This document shows positions 26,403-34,987 of a stretch of 56,817 nt of DNA, piece by piece (within the stretch, counting starts at the first letter, position 1; each line of letters opens with the position of its first letter). The notes below the pieces were generated by a model. It did no database searches and was not told the origin of the DNA. It saw nothing but the letters and a program-made list of their open reading frames with translations. This DNA comes from a bacterium (GTDB lineage: Bacteria > RBG-13-66-14), in assembly GCA_035528375.1 (NCBI GenBank), contig DATKYS010000113.1, positions 1-56,817 of the forward strand. Reading direction: 5' to 3'. The position numbers and the translations under genes were made by a program.

Positions 26403-26419
26403 ACCCCAGGAGCCGCCCC

Positions 26420-26857
26420 ATGGCCTCCACCGGCGAACGCCGCAAAGCCCCCCGGCACAAACCGGTTGACCTGGACGCAGTCGTCCTCGCCGGTCTTACC
26501 AGCCTCCACCGGGAGGTCCGGGTCCGCTCCATCTCCAGCTCGGGAATCGCCATCGAGGTCAACATCGAGGATCAGCTCCCCTTCGAGGTCAAGCTGGGAA
26601 AACTCATCACCCTCTCCTTCATCCTCCCACAGATGGCCCAGATAGCCTGCGTGGAGGCCGAGGTCGTCAGGACCTACCGGCAGGTCTCCGAGGGCGGGGT
26701 GGTCCAGCTTTCCGAGGACTACGACCCCCGGACCGACCCGGGGTCGGGAAACCGGGACATGGTCTTCGGGCTCGGGTTGCGCTTCGTCAACCTCACCGGC
26801 AACGTGGAGACCCAGCTCCAAAGATACATACGTGAAACGAAGTCACGCCAACGGTGA
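26420..26857 (+). CDS. PilZ-domain protein
   Basis: A 145-residue single-domain protein that fits the PilZ family of cyclic-di-GMP receptors. The N-terminal R-x-x-x-R motif is RKAPR (residues 8-12). The second motif is SISSSGIAIE, where the usual D/N-x-S-x-x-G has Ser in the first position, so ligand binding is likely but not certain. The ATG at 26420 follows AGGAG. It lies 42 bases before rpoN on the same strand and probably shares its transcript. The output target is unknown. Confidence 0.8.
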   Translation: MASTGERRKAPRHKPVDLDAVVLAGLTSLHREVRVRSISSSGIAIEVNIEDQLPFEVKLGKLITLSFILPQMAQIACVEAEVVRTYRQVSEGGVVQLSEDYDPRTDPGSGNRDMVFGLGLRFVNLTGNVETQLQRYIRETKSRQR

Positions 26858-26899
26858 AATAACAGAAACAATGGGCGACGCAAACGCGCCCGAGGAAAC

Positions 26900-28444
26900 A
26901 TGTCAATGTCCGCCAGAGAGCCGCGCCTGACCCTGGAAAACACCCTCAAGCTGCAGCTCAAGCTTTCGCCGAAGCTGCAGCAGGCCATCAAGCTCCTCGC
27001 CCTGCCGATGCTCCTTTTAAAGGAGCGGGTGGATGAGGAGCTCGTGGCCAACCCGGTCCTGGAGGCGCTGGACCCCCTGGAGCGCGCGGCTCAAACCGAC
27101 ACCGATCTGAACTCGAAGGACCGCGGCGACGAGGCCTGGGAGGCCCAGCGGGATTTCCTGCCCGGGGAGAACCCCCGGCAAGACAACTCCCAGGAAGAGG
27201 GGGGTCAAACCGACAGGGATAACGAGGGAATCCTGGAGGGTTGGGAGGCCCACGTCCGGTACGACCCCATGGTCTACCGCTCGGTCCGCCCAATGGAGGT
27301 CCGGGAGGAGGACTCGTACATTGACCGGGTCGTGGCCAACTCCACCACTCTCACCGACCACATGTTCTGGCAGCTTTCATTGAACTGCACCGACGAGCGC
27401 GAGCTCACCATCGCCCAGGAGATAGTGGGCAGCCTGGACTCCGAAGGCTACCTGCGCGACGTGGACCTCGCGACCCTGGCCGGTGGGCTGAAGCTCAGGC
27501 CCGAGGTCACGGCCGGGGAGATGGAGAAGGTGCTCACCGAGCGGGTCCACGGTCTCGACCCCCTGGGCGTCGGGGCGCGCAACCTGAAGGAGTGCCTGAC
27601 CGTCCAGCTCCGGGGAGCCGACCCCGCGGCGGGCAACGGTGACGCTCTCATCACCCTGGCGGAGCGGATAGTCGCCGAGCACCTCCCCCTCGTCGCCCGA
27701 CGGGACTACCGGCACATCGCCGGCGCCCTGGGCTCCACTGAAGAGGACGTGCGAGAAGCGGTGCACCTCATCGCCTCCCTGGACCCCAAGCCGGCGCGCA
27801 ACTACTCCGGTCAGCGGGCAATCTACGTCCGGCCCGATGTCTTCGTCGAGAAACAGGGCGACGACTTCCGCGTTTATTTGAACGAGTGGGGCATCCCCCG
27901 CCTGCGCATCTCCAGGTACTACCGGGACGTGTTGAACTCCGGGGAGGCGGACCGGGAAACCCGGGCCTTCATCCGCGACAAGGTGAACTCGGCGGTTTGG
28001 TTCATCAAGAACATAGACGAGCGCCGGCGGACCATCCTCCGCGTGACGCGCTCCATCTTCGAGCGCCAGCACCAATTCCTTTCAGGTGGGGTCGAGGGTC
28101 TCAAACCGCTGACCCTGGAGATGGTGGCCGACGAGTTGGGGATCAACCCCTCGACCGTCTCCCGGGCCACGTCGGGGAAGTACGTGCAGACGCCCAGGGG
28201 CATATTCGAGCTGAAGTTCTTCTTCTCCGGCGGTCTGCCCGACACCTCGGGCAAATCTATCTCCACCACCTACATCAAGGAGCGGATCCGCAAGATGATA
28301 GCCGAGGAGGAGCGCCCCCTCTCCGACGCCGAGATAGTGGACCGGCTGAAGGAGGAGGACGGCTTCGTCCTGGCCCGGCGGACGGTGGCCAAGTACCGCA
28401 ACATGATGAGAATCCCTCCGGCCTCGAAGCGCAAACCCTTGTGA
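26900..28444 (+). CDS. rpoN: RNA polymerase sigma-54 factor RpoN
   Basis: A 514-residue alternative sigma factor that recognises -24/-12 promoters and needs AAA+ activators. Region I is the Gln/Leu-rich N-terminus (KLQLKLSPKLQQAIKLL). The core-binding and DNA-binding regions follow, with a helix-turn-helix at about residues 395-415 and the RpoN box ARRTVAKYR at about 492-500. The ATG at 26900 follows CGAGGAAAC. A perfect palindrome (28447-28460) lies just after the stop. Confidence 0.96.
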   Translation: MSMSAREPRLTLENTLKLQLKLSPKLQQAIKLLALPMLLLKERVDEELVANPVLEALDPLERAAQTDTDLNSKDRGDEAWEAQRDFLPGENPRQDNSQEEGGQTDRDNEGILEGWEAHVRYDPMVYRSVRPMEVREEDSYIDRVVANSTTLTDHMFWQLSLNCTDERELTIAQEIVGSLDSEGYLRDVDLATLAGGLKLRPEVTAGEMEKVLTERVHGLDPLGVGARNLKECLTVQLRGADPAAGNGDALITLAERIVAEHLPLVARRDYRHIAGALGSTEEDVREAVHLIASLDPKPARNYSGQRAIYVRPDVFVEKQGDDFRVYLNEWGIPRLRISRYYRDVLNSGEADRETRAFIRDKVNSAVWFIKNIDERRRTILRVTRSIFERQHQFLSGGVEGLKPLTLEMVADELGINPSTVSRATSGKYVQTPRGIFELKFFFSGGLPDTSGKSISTTYIKERIRKMIAEEERPLSDAEIVDRLKEEDGFVLARRTVAKYRNMMRIPPASKRKPL

Positions 28445-28463
28445 CGAGGGGTTAACCCCTTGA
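28443..28463. repeat. Palindromic repeat R3 after rpoN
   Basis: GACGAGGGGTTAACCCCTTG is a palindrome (AGGGGTTAACCCCT perfect over 14 bases). Its reverse complement matches the copy at 51352-51374 apart from the central two bases. Confidence 0.75.
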
Positions 28464-28489
28464 CCAAACTTTAAACCCCTCACTCAAGC

Positions 28490-29365
28490 TTGATCCGCTC
28501 CGACGCCCAGCGTCTCCCGACCTGGCTGCGGCTTCCCCGAAGAAAACCGGGAAGCCTGGGCGAGGTCAGGCGCACCCTTTCCGAGCTCGCGCTCGCCACG
28601 GTCTGCGAGGGCGCCCGGTGCCCCAACCGTGGCGAGTGTTACGCATCGGGGACCGCCACCTTCATGATTTTGGGGGAGAGTTGCTCGCGGAACTGCGGCT
28701 TCTGCTCCGTTCCCCACGCAAGGTCGGAAAAACCGAAACCGGACGAGCCGGCGCGGGTGGCCGAGGCCGTCCGGCGATTGGGCCTGGGGTACGTCGTGGT
28801 AACCTCGGTCACCCGGGACGACCTCCCCGACGGCGGGGCGGGGCAATTCGCAAAAACGGTCGCGGCCCTGCGCGCCCTGGCTCCGATCCCGCGGGTGGAA
28901 CTTCTGGTCCCCGATTTCCGTGGTGAAGAAGCGTCCATCGAAACCGCGTTCCGCGCGTGCCCCGACGTGCTGGGGCACAACCTGGAAACCGTCCCCCGCC
29001 TCTACCCCGCCGTGCGCCCGGGGGCGGATTACGCGAGGTCGCTCGATCTTCTGCGCCGGGCGGCCGACGCCGGGCTCACCACCAAGACCGGCCTGATGCT
29101 GGGGCTGGGCGAGGACGAACCGGAGCTGGAGCGGGTCTACCGTGACGTCGTCCGGGCCGGGGTCGGCATACTCACCCTCGGCCAGTACCTCCGCCCGACC
29201 CGGAGCCAGCTTCCCGTGGCGCGTTACTGGCGGCCGGAGGAGTTCGACGAGCAGGGGGAGAAGGCGCGGCGGATCGGGATCCCCACCGTCGTGGCCGGCC
29301 CCCTCGTCCGCAGCTCCTACCTGGCCGAACACCATTTCCAATCCAACCGCTGGAGGCAACGATGA
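28490..29365 (+). CDS. lipA: Lipoyl synthase LipA
   Basis: A 291-residue radical-SAM enzyme that inserts two sulfur atoms into protein-bound octanoyl groups. The auxiliary-cluster cysteines are Cys39, Cys44 and Cys50 (CEGARCPNRGEC), the radical-SAM cysteines are Cys65, Cys69 and Cys72 (CSRNCGFC), and the C-terminal RSSYLAEHHF carries the family RSSY. The start is taken as TTG at 28490; no good Shine-Dalgarno is visible, so the first residues are uncertain. Its place between rpoN and hpf is unusual. The stop overlaps the hpf start in ATGA. Confidence 0.94.
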   Translation: MIRSDAQRLPTWLRLPRRKPGSLGEVRRTLSELALATVCEGARCPNRGECYASGTATFMILGESCSRNCGFCSVPHARSEKPKPDEPARVAEAVRRLGLGYVVVTSVTRDDLPDGGAGQFAKTVAALRALAPIPRVELLVPDFRGEEASIETAFRACPDVLGHNLETVPRLYPAVRPGADYARSLDLLRRAADAGLTTKTGLMLGLGEDEPELERVYRDVVRAGVGILTLGQYLRPTRSQLPVARYWRPEEFDEQGEKARRIGIPTVVAGPLVRSSYLAEHHFQSNRWRQR

Positions 29366-29916
29366 GAATCTCCGTCGTCGGTCGGAACTACGAGGTCTCG
29401 GACGCCGTCCACCGCTACCTGGAGGAGAGGCTGGCCCGAATCCGCCGCCACTTCGACCGCGTCATGGACGTCAACGTCGTCCTGGCCGCCGAGAAGTACC
29501 GCAACCGCGCCGAGATCAACATCAACGTCAACAACGTCAACATGCGCGGCGAGGGGGAGACGGGCGACATGTACACCTCCATTGACCAGGCCGTGGACAA
29601 GATTGACCGGCAGGTAAGTCGCTACAAGGACAAGCTCGCGAGCCGCAAGCACCGGCACGCCCCCGCGAAGGAGGAAGAGCTCCCCACCGTGACCCACGAG
29701 CTCCTGGAACCCGACGCCGGCGAGCTCGAGGAGCACGAACGCCGGGTCATTCAGACCGAGCGGCACATGGTCAAGCCGATGAGCCTCGACGAGGCCGTGA
29801 TGCAGATGGACCTCCTGAACGCGGATTTCTACGTCTTCACCAACGCCGGCACCGACAAGCTCAACGTCGTCTACCGGCGGGTGGACGGCAACGTGGGCTG
29901 GATCGCCCCCGAGTAG
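29362..29916 (+). CDS. hpf: Ribosome hibernation-promoting factor, long form
   Basis: A 184-residue protein with an N-terminal S30AE domain (ISVVGRNYEVSDAVHRYLEE to about residue 100) and a C-terminal dimerisation domain (VKPMSLDEAVMQMDLLNADF, about 125-182). Long-form HPF dimerises 70S ribosomes into inactive 100S particles. It overlaps lipA by four bases, so the two are probably translated together. A terminator follows at 29933. Confidence 0.93.
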   Translation: MRISVVGRNYEVSDAVHRYLEERLARIRRHFDRVMDVNVVLAAEKYRNRAEININVNNVNMRGEGETGDMYTSIDQAVDKIDRQVSRYKDKLASRKHRHAPAKEEELPTVTHELLEPDAGELEEHERRVIQTERHMVKPMSLDEAVMQMDLLNADFYVFTNAGTDKLNVVYRRVDGNVGWIAPE

Positions 29917-29932
29917 AGCTGCGGAATCCCAT

Positions 29933-29965
29933 AAAAAAAGAGGGTGTCCGGCACCCTCTTTTTCC
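29933..29965. terminator. Bidirectional terminator between hpf and the convergent lipoprotein
   Basis: GAGGGTG/CACCCTC around TCCGG, with A-rich 5' and T-rich 3' flanks, so it works on both strands. Confidence 0.9.
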
Positions 29966-29980
29966 ATCCGTAACGGCCGA

Positions 29981-30463
29981 TCAATAGAAGTCCTGGATGG
30001 CTTTGACCGCGTGCTGGTAGCGCTTATCCCGGTGGAAATCCGGGGCGTAGATCGTGAACTCGTTCCGGCGGTCGCCCAGGCGCAGCTCGAGAACGTACGT
30101 CGAGTGTCCCTCCATCGAGACGCTCTCGTCGGAGACGAGCTCCCAGACTTCGTTTTTCTCTAAATCATCCCATAGGGCGTAACCCATCCAGGCCGGAAGC
30201 TGGGCTTCCTTTTGTTCCATGTGGCCCAGATCGTTCTCCGACAGGTACTCGTAGGAGATGTCGCCCCGGCCGGAGTACTCGATGGTCCACTCCACGTACT
30301 TCATCTCCTTGTAGTCCCATCCGCCGGTGGCCCGCATGTGGACCTTGAACTGCGGGAGCGGTTCGCGGTCCGTGTACGCCTCGGGGCCGGGCCCCGATTT
30401 GCGGCAACCCGCAACGGTCAGGACGAGGAGCGTCATCAGAATACAAAAGAGTGCCTTGCGCAT
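29981..30463 (-). CDS. Lipoprotein with a single SVYAP-type domain
   Basis: A 160-residue putative lipoprotein of unknown function. The signal peptide ends in LTVAGC. The mature domain contains WDDLEKNEVWEL, then STYVLELRLGDRRNEFTIYAP and DKRYQHAVKAIQDFY. The same series is found twice in the next gene upstream on this strand (30492), so they share a domain. GGGAGGATC precedes the ATG at 30463. The 28-base gap between the two genes suggests one transcript. Confidence 0.78.
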   Translation of the reverse strand: MRKALFCILMTLLVLTVAGCRKSGPGPEAYTDREPLPQFKVHMRATGGWDYKEMKYVEWTIEYSGRGDISYEYLSENDLGHMEQKEAQLPAWMGYALWDDLEKNEVWELVSDESVSMEGHSTYVLELRLGDRRNEFTIYAPDFHRDKRYQHAVKAIQDFY

Positions 30464-30491
30464 GATCCTCCCTCAATGGTAACGTTGATAA

Positions 30492-31346
30492 TCACTCCGC
30501 CTGCGAGGCGAACGCCTGCGAGGCGAAGTCGTAAACGGCGCGGGTCATCGAGCCGTAGCGCGGGTCGGGGTCGAAGGTCGGCGCATAGACGCTGAAGGAG
30601 TGCGAACGATCGCCGACCTCGAGGGTGAGGGTATAGGTCGGGATGTCGGTGACGATTTTTTCCGCGGCGCGGGAGTCGCCCAGCTCCCAGAAACCGTTTT
30701 CCTCCAGGGCCAGGTACAGCCGCACCGCGGAGGAGCGGGGAACCTCCAGTTCCCGGGTCGCCACCCCGCCCAGGCGCTCCTTCTCCTCGACGACCAGGCC
30801 GGCCCGATCGGGCAGGAGCCGGACCGTGTAGAGGGAGTACTCCAACTTGCTCAGGCCGCCCTCCACGCGCATGGTCAGGCCGTACTCCTCGGGCGGACCC
30901 AGCTCGTCGCCCAGCTCCACCAGCGGCGAGATGACGTTCCAGTAACGCCCGTCGGGATGCAGGCGGGGACCGTAGACGCTGAACGAGTGCTCCCGGTCGC
31001 CCGAGCGAACCGTGACGGTGTAGGTGTGCTGGTCGGTGGCGGTCGCGAGGTCGCTCGAGGGCAGGTCCCAGACGTCGTTGTCCACGAAAATGCGGTACAC
31101 TTCCTCCAGATCGGCACGCGGCAGGACTTTACCGTACTCCACCGTGACGCCGTGGATGTCCGTCTCGCCGTGCCGGAACTCCACCGATTCCCCGCCGGCC
31201 GAGGGCGTCAGGGCGTACCACCCGTGAGCCACGTTCGAGTAACCGCCCTCGTAGCTCACCTCGAGGGCGAACCCCCCGTCGTCCCCGTCCCGACAACCGG
31301 TGAAGGGGAGCGCACAGAGCAGCGCGATAGGAATCAACTTTTTCAC
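30492..31346 (-). CDS. Lipoprotein with two tandem SVYAP-type domains
   Basis: A 284-residue putative lipoprotein whose signal peptide ends in LPFTGC. The mature part is two copies of one domain: the first has NDVWDLPSSDLATATDQHTY and GDREHSFSVYGP, the second ENGFWELGDSRAAE and GDRSHSFSVYAPTFDPDPRY. The downstream gene (29981) has a single copy. The start is GTG at 31346, with GGAG upstream. It is divergent from the YkgJ-like gene with only 14 bases between starts. Function unknown. Confidence 0.78.
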   Translation of the reverse strand: MKKLIPIALLCALPFTGCRDGDDGGFALEVSYEGGYSNVAHGWYALTPSAGGESVEFRHGETDIHGVTVEYGKVLPRADLEEVYRIFVDNDVWDLPSSDLATATDQHTYTVTVRSGDREHSFSVYGPRLHPDGRYWNVISPLVELGDELGPPEEYGLTMRVEGGLSKLEYSLYTVRLLPDRAGLVVEEKERLGGVATRELEVPRSSAVRLYLALEENGFWELGDSRAAEKIVTDIPTYTLTLEVGDRSHSFSVYAPTFDPDPRYGSMTRAVYDFASQAFASQAE

Positions 31347-31360
31347 GGGCGGTCTCCGTT

Positions 31361-31783
31361 ATGAAACGCTGGTACTCTCCCGACGGTGTGCGCTTCAGTT
31401 GTCGGGAAGGTTGTGCGTTCTGTTGCCGTGGCGAGCCCGGCGTCGTCAATGTTGACACGCACGAGCGTCTGAAAATCGCCGCCCACCTGGGTCTCGAAGA
31501 GAAGGAGTTCCGCCGCCGCTACTGCCGCCGGGTCGGCCTCGGCGCCTGGTCCCTCGTCGAGCACCCCAACGGGGACTGCGTCTTCATCACCCCCGAGAAC
31601 CTGTGCTCCATCTACGCGGTGCGCCCGAAACAGTGCCGCACCTACCCCTTCTGGAAAAGCACACTCGCCAGCCGGACGACCTGGGAGCGGGAGGGGCGGG
31701 AGTGCCCGGGCATCGGCCGGGGAAAGCTCCACACGCCGGCGGACATCGCCGCCTACCTCCGGGGAGAGGGCGACCCGTCCTAG
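31361..31783 (+). CDS. YkgJ family cysteine-cluster protein
   Basis: A 140-residue protein with the Cys-x3-Cys-x2-Cys-Cys cluster of the YkgJ/Fli-type family (Cys14, Cys18, Cys21, Cys22; CREGCAFCC), followed by NLCSIYAVRPKQCRTYPF, another family hallmark. The cysteines probably bind an iron-sulfur cluster or zinc; the role is not established. The ribosome-binding site is weak. Its 3' end overlaps the convergent rhomboid gene by four bases. Confidence 0.82.
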   Translation: MKRWYSPDGVRFSCREGCAFCCRGEPGVVNVDTHERLKIAAHLGLEEKEFRRRYCRRVGLGAWSLVEHPNGDCVFITPENLCSIYAVRPKQCRTYPFWKSTLASRTTWEREGRECPGIGRGKLHTPADIAAYLRGEGDPS

Positions 31784-32505
31784 TCGTTGTCGCCATACAC
31801 GGTGACCGGTTCCGGCATCTGCTCGATGGGCCGGAAGCGGCGGCGGTTGAGCCAGAGGTACAGCCCCCCGGCCAGGAAACCGCCGATGTGGGCGAACCAG
31901 GCCACGCCCGTATCCATCTCCGCCGTTATCGCCTGCCAGCCGCTGAAGAGCTGGGTGATGAACCAGAAGGGGAGCACGACGAAGGCCGGCAGACGGATGG
32001 CCCAGAAGATTATCACCAGCGGCACCAGGGTCAGGATGCGCGCCTTGGGAAAGAGGATCAGGTACGCCCCCAGCACCCCGGCGATGGCTCCCGAGGCCCC
32101 GATGATGGGGAAGGGGTTCACGGGGTTGGCGAGGAAGTGGACCGCCGTGGCCACGAGCCCGCACAGGACGTAGAACACCAGATAGCGGAAGTGGCCCAGC
32201 CGGTCCTCCACGTTGTCCCCGAAGACGAAGAGGAAGAGCATGTTCCCCACGACGTGGACCACGCTGCCGTGGAGGAACATCGAGACGAACGGGCTGTAGA
32301 GGAGCTTCAGGAAGCCGTAGTTTGCGATGGCCTGGGTGAACCCCACGGTGTAATCCGCGGGCACGAAGGCGTTCGCGTGGAGGACCCGCGAGAGCCGGTC
32401 CCCGATGACGAGTTCGAAGATGAAGACGGCGATGTTGATCGCGATGAGCGCGATGTTGACGTAGGGGAAGCTGCGGTGCTTGATGTCGTCCTTGAGCGGG
32501 ATCAC
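31780..32505 (-). CDS. Rhomboid-family intramembrane serine protease
   Basis: A 241-residue polytopic protein with about six membrane spans. The catalytic pair is visible: Ser138 in GASGAIAG and His206 in AHIGGFLAGG, with the oxyanion-side HVVGNMLFLFVFG (Asn88). Rhomboids cleave membrane proteins within the bilayer; the substrate is not predictable. The ATG at 32505 overlaps the stop of the upstream propeller gene by four bases, so the two form an operon. Typical bacterial length. Confidence 0.88.
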   Translation of the reverse strand: MIPLKDDIKHRSFPYVNIALIAINIAVFIFELVIGDRLSRVLHANAFVPADYTVGFTQAIANYGFLKLLYSPFVSMFLHGSVVHVVGNMLFLFVFGDNVEDRLGHFRYLVFYVLCGLVATAVHFLANPVNPFPIIGASGAIAGVLGAYLILFPKARILTLVPLVIIFWAIRLPAFVVLPFWFITQLFSGWQAITAEMDTGVAWFAHIGGFLAGGLYLWLNRRRFRPIEQMPEPVTVYGDND

Positions 32506-33497
32506 TCTTCACCCTCGTCGGGCTCGAGACGGTCGGTCTCCGGGGGATAGGCGGCGAAGAGACCCTCGCGCTCCGTGGCGACGAGGATGCGCCCGTCGGG
32601 GAGGAGGAGCGCCCCGCGCGCGGGGTAGGGGGAATCGGGCCACAGCCGCCAGTTCCGCCCGTCCGGGTCGGCGGAGTAGAGCCCGTCGGCCCGGATGCCG
32701 CAGGTGGTGACGAAGAGCCGTTTCCCCGCGAAGACCAGGTCGGAGACGTACTTGAATTCGGGATCGAGGCCGCGGAGCTTGTAGAAGCCGCCGTCCTCGG
32801 AGATGTAGAGCCCGCCCCACATCGTGCCGACGTAGAGCCGCCCGGTGTCCGGGACGTAGCGCAGGAGGGTAACCTCCGCGGCGTCCAGTGGCATCTCCGG
32901 AGTCCCCGCGACCGGCACCCAGCGCCGGGATACGCCCTCCTCACCGGCGAACTCGAGCAGCGTCCACAGCCCCTCGCCCAACGTGCCGGCGTACAGGGCG
33001 CCCTCCACGTCGAGGACCGCCGTGACCGCCACGTCCGGCAGGCCGGAAAGCTCCTCCCAGCCGGAGCCGGATTGCGCGTATACGACTCCCACGCCGCCGG
33101 CGAGCGTCCCGTCCCCGCCCGGGGCCAGGGACCAGATTGACCGTCCCTCCAGGCCCGCCGCACTCAATTTCCCGCTGTCCCAAACGTACACGCCCGAATC
33201 GGTGCCGATGATGAGCCCGCCGACCGCGCAGGCCAGGCAGTGAACGCTCATCCCTTCGGTGCCCGCCAGCCGACCCCAGGTGACCCCCCAATCGGAGCTG
33301 GAGTACACGCCGTCGCCGAGGGTGGCGAGGTAGAGGCTTTTGCCGTCCGACGCGAGGTTGCGCACCTGGTCCTCGGTGGGGCGGGAGAGGGCCTCCCAGC
33401 CGCCGAAGCGATCCGCGCAGGAGACGAGGAGGAAGAGGATGAGGGGGGCAAAACGGAGCGAAGCGAGTGATGCCCCGGCAAATCTGAGAGCGCGCAA
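32502..33497 (-). CDS. Beta-propeller-like lipoprotein whose signal peptide is made from repeat R1
   Basis: A 331-residue exported protein with BNR/photosystem-II-stability-factor-like propeller repeats: SDGKSLYLATLGDGVYSSSD, GTMWGGLYISEDGGFYKLRG, FVTTCGIRADGLYSADPDGR. The signal peptide ends in LFLLVSC, a plausible lipobox. The first residues, RFAGASLASLRFAP, are encoded by an R1 copy (33450-33482) read in the antisense direction, so the repeat forms the h-region entry of the signal. The TTG at 33497 follows GAGAGG at suitable spacing; there is no better start. It is coupled to the rhomboid gene. Function unknown. Confidence 0.75.
   Translation of the reverse strand: MRALRFAGASLASLRFAPLILFLLVSCADRFGGWEALSRPTEDQVRNLASDGKSLYLATLGDGVYSSSDWGVTWGRLAGTEGMSVHCLACAVGGLIIGTDSGVYVWDSGKLSAAGLEGRSIWSLAPGGDGTLAGGVGVVYAQSGSGWEELSGLPDVAVTAVLDVEGALYAGTLGEGLWTLLEFAGEEGVSRRWVPVAGTPEMPLDAAEVTLLRYVPDTGRLYVGTMWGGLYISEDGGFYKLRGLDPEFKYVSDLVFAGKRLFVTTCGIRADGLYSADPDGRNWRLWPDSPYPARGALLLPDGRILVATEREGLFAAYPPETDRLEPDEGEE
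33450..33482 (+). repeat. R1 repeat overlapping a lipoprotein signal peptide
   Basis: AAAACGGAGCGAAGCGAGTG followed by ATGCCCCGGCAAA, one copy in plus orientation, read on the minus strand by the 32502-33497 gene. Confidence 0.9.
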
Positions 33498-33627
33498 GCC
33501 GCACCTCTCGGGCGTTAAGGGTATTTTTTAGTGTACCAGACCGCCGGGCGGGGTGTCCATCCCCGGCGCGAAGAAAGGGGGGTGGTGTATAATCGCCCGT
33601 CGGGCGAAAAAACGCGGCCGAGGCCCA

Positions 33628-34776
33628 ATGTTCATCGTTCTGAAGCTCATCTTCCTCTGGACCACTCTCTTCGGGCCGCTCACCGAAACGACCGAGCCGG
33701 TCGCGCCCAAGCCGGTGCCCGTCCTCATGTACCACCAGATGGGCAACCGCGGGGGGCGGTACTCCATCACCCCGCGGGATTTCGAGCGTCAGCTCGAGGA
33801 CATGCGCCGGGCCGGTTTCTTCCTCATCAACTTATCCGAGCTCCTCCGGGGCGACTTCTCGCGCGTGCCCACGGGTAAGCGGCCCGTCGTGCTGACCTTC
33901 GACGACTCCGACCCCGGCCAGTTCCGCGTCCTGCCCGACGGCCGCATAGATCCCCTCTCGGCGGTCGGCGTCCTGGAAAAATACCGGAAGCAGCACCCCG
34001 AGTTCGGCTCCGGGGCGGCGTTCTTCATCTTCGCCCGCGACGAGCGCGGGAGCGGCATTTTCTTCCAACCGGAGCGGTGGGGACTGATCGAGGCGTTCTG
34101 CGGGCGCTACGGCCTTTCCGCCAAGGGACGCGGCTGGGGAAGGCCGAGACTCTGGCAGGCCAAGCTCCGCTGGCTGGTCGCCAACGGCTACGAGGTGGGC
34201 AACCACACCGTGACCCACACCGACCTGGCCAAGCTCGACCCCGAAGGAATCGCCCGCGAGATCGGCGTCTGCCAGCTTCTCCTGGAAGAGGCGATTGGGG
34301 ATAGGGAGGGTTATCTCTGGGGGCTGTGCTACCCCTTCGGCGCCGTGCCGCTGGGGGCCGCCGAGTACATGCTCTGCCGCGAGGGCAGGTTCGAGGGGCG
34401 GCCTTACCGCTTCGATTACGCTATGGCCGCCTGGGGCGGCATGTGCCCGAACCCCGCCACGGACGAGTTCGCCGCCGTGCGCCGGCGCATCCCCCGGGTG
34501 GAGATGCACGCCGTCCGGGGCGGCGGAGGGCTGGACACCAGGTGGCTCACGCGCTACGCCGATAGTTACGTCAAAGAGGCCGACGAGGGCGATTGGCCGC
34601 TCCGCGACCTCTTGACCGCTTCACTCGCCTCATTTAGCAAGGGGCTTTGCACCTGGTTCGCTCCGGGGCCTTCCCTTGGGCTGGAGCACAACTGGACCGC
34701 CGCCCGCCTGGACGGGCTGGACCGTGCCTTTTGGCGACCGCTCAAGCGCCTCCCCCCGCCGCCAGCGTATTTCTGA
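33628..34776 (+). CDS. Polysaccharide deacetylase-family protein
   Basis: A 382-residue exported protein with the NodB-homology fold. PVPVLMYHQM opens the domain, VVLTFDDSD (Asp92-Asp93) supplies the catalytic base and metal Asp, and NHTVTHTDLAKLD (His193 and His197) supplies the metal histidines. CYPFGAVP is the third motif. It probably removes acetyl groups from a cell-envelope polysaccharide. The ATG at 33628 is chosen because it starts a signal peptide (MFIVLKLIFLWTTLFG) and follows GAGG; a GTG at 33553 is less likely. A palindrome with a 9-bp stem follows the stop. Confidence 0.85.
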   Translation: MFIVLKLIFLWTTLFGPLTETTEPVAPKPVPVLMYHQMGNRGGRYSITPRDFERQLEDMRRAGFFLINLSELLRGDFSRVPTGKRPVVLTFDDSDPGQFRVLPDGRIDPLSAVGVLEKYRKQHPEFGSGAAFFIFARDERGSGIFFQPERWGLIEAFCGRYGLSAKGRGWGRPRLWQAKLRWLVANGYEVGNHTVTHTDLAKLDPEGIAREIGVCQLLLEEAIGDREGYLWGLCYPFGAVPLGAAEYMLCREGRFEGRPYRFDYAMAAWGGMCPNPATDEFAAVRRRIPRVEMHAVRGGGGLDTRWLTRYADSYVKEADEGDWPLRDLLTASLASFSKGLCTWFAPGPSLGLEHNWTAARLDGLDRAFWRPLKRLPPPPAYF

Positions 34777-34785
34777 ATAAGAAGC

Positions 34786-34811
34786 GGCGGGGAAGGGATT
34801 CCCCGCCCTAC
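34786..34811 (-). repeat. GTAGGG hairpin element after the deacetylase gene
   Basis: A perfect 9-bp stem, GGCGGGGAA (34786-34794) with TTCCCCGCC (34799-34807), followed by CTAC. It may also act as a terminator. It marks the start of the low-GC island. Confidence 0.65.
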
Positions 34812-34940
34812 AAAAAACCGGGCGCACCTAAAGGTACGTCTTTCTTTTAGCCCTCCAAAGGGACCGTACTTACAACCCGTATGAAGAGGAGCGGCTCCTT
34901 AATCCGAACGTTTTCTATTTGAGGGGGTTTATTTCACATG

Positions 34941-34949
34941 TGTTATAAT
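34941..34949 (+). promoter_or_regulatory. Extended -10 promoter for the 34988 gene
   Basis: TGTTATAAT contains a perfect TATAAT with the TG of an extended -10. The -35 is poor (TTGAGG, spacer 19). Confidence 0.6.
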
Positions 34950-34987
34950 TTTTATGTCGTTAACAAAAACCAACAAAAGGAGAAGAA

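Larger units (their letters stand above)
26043..26419. other. Intergenic region between tRNA-Asp and the PilZ gene
   Basis: This 377-base gap has no gene. It contains the tRNA terminator, a 9-bp inverted repeat TTTAACTGC (26085-26093) / GCAGTTAAA (26111-26119), three R1 copies, a promoter (26163-26191) and the second copy of the 20-bp repeat (26322-26341). Confidence 0.6.
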
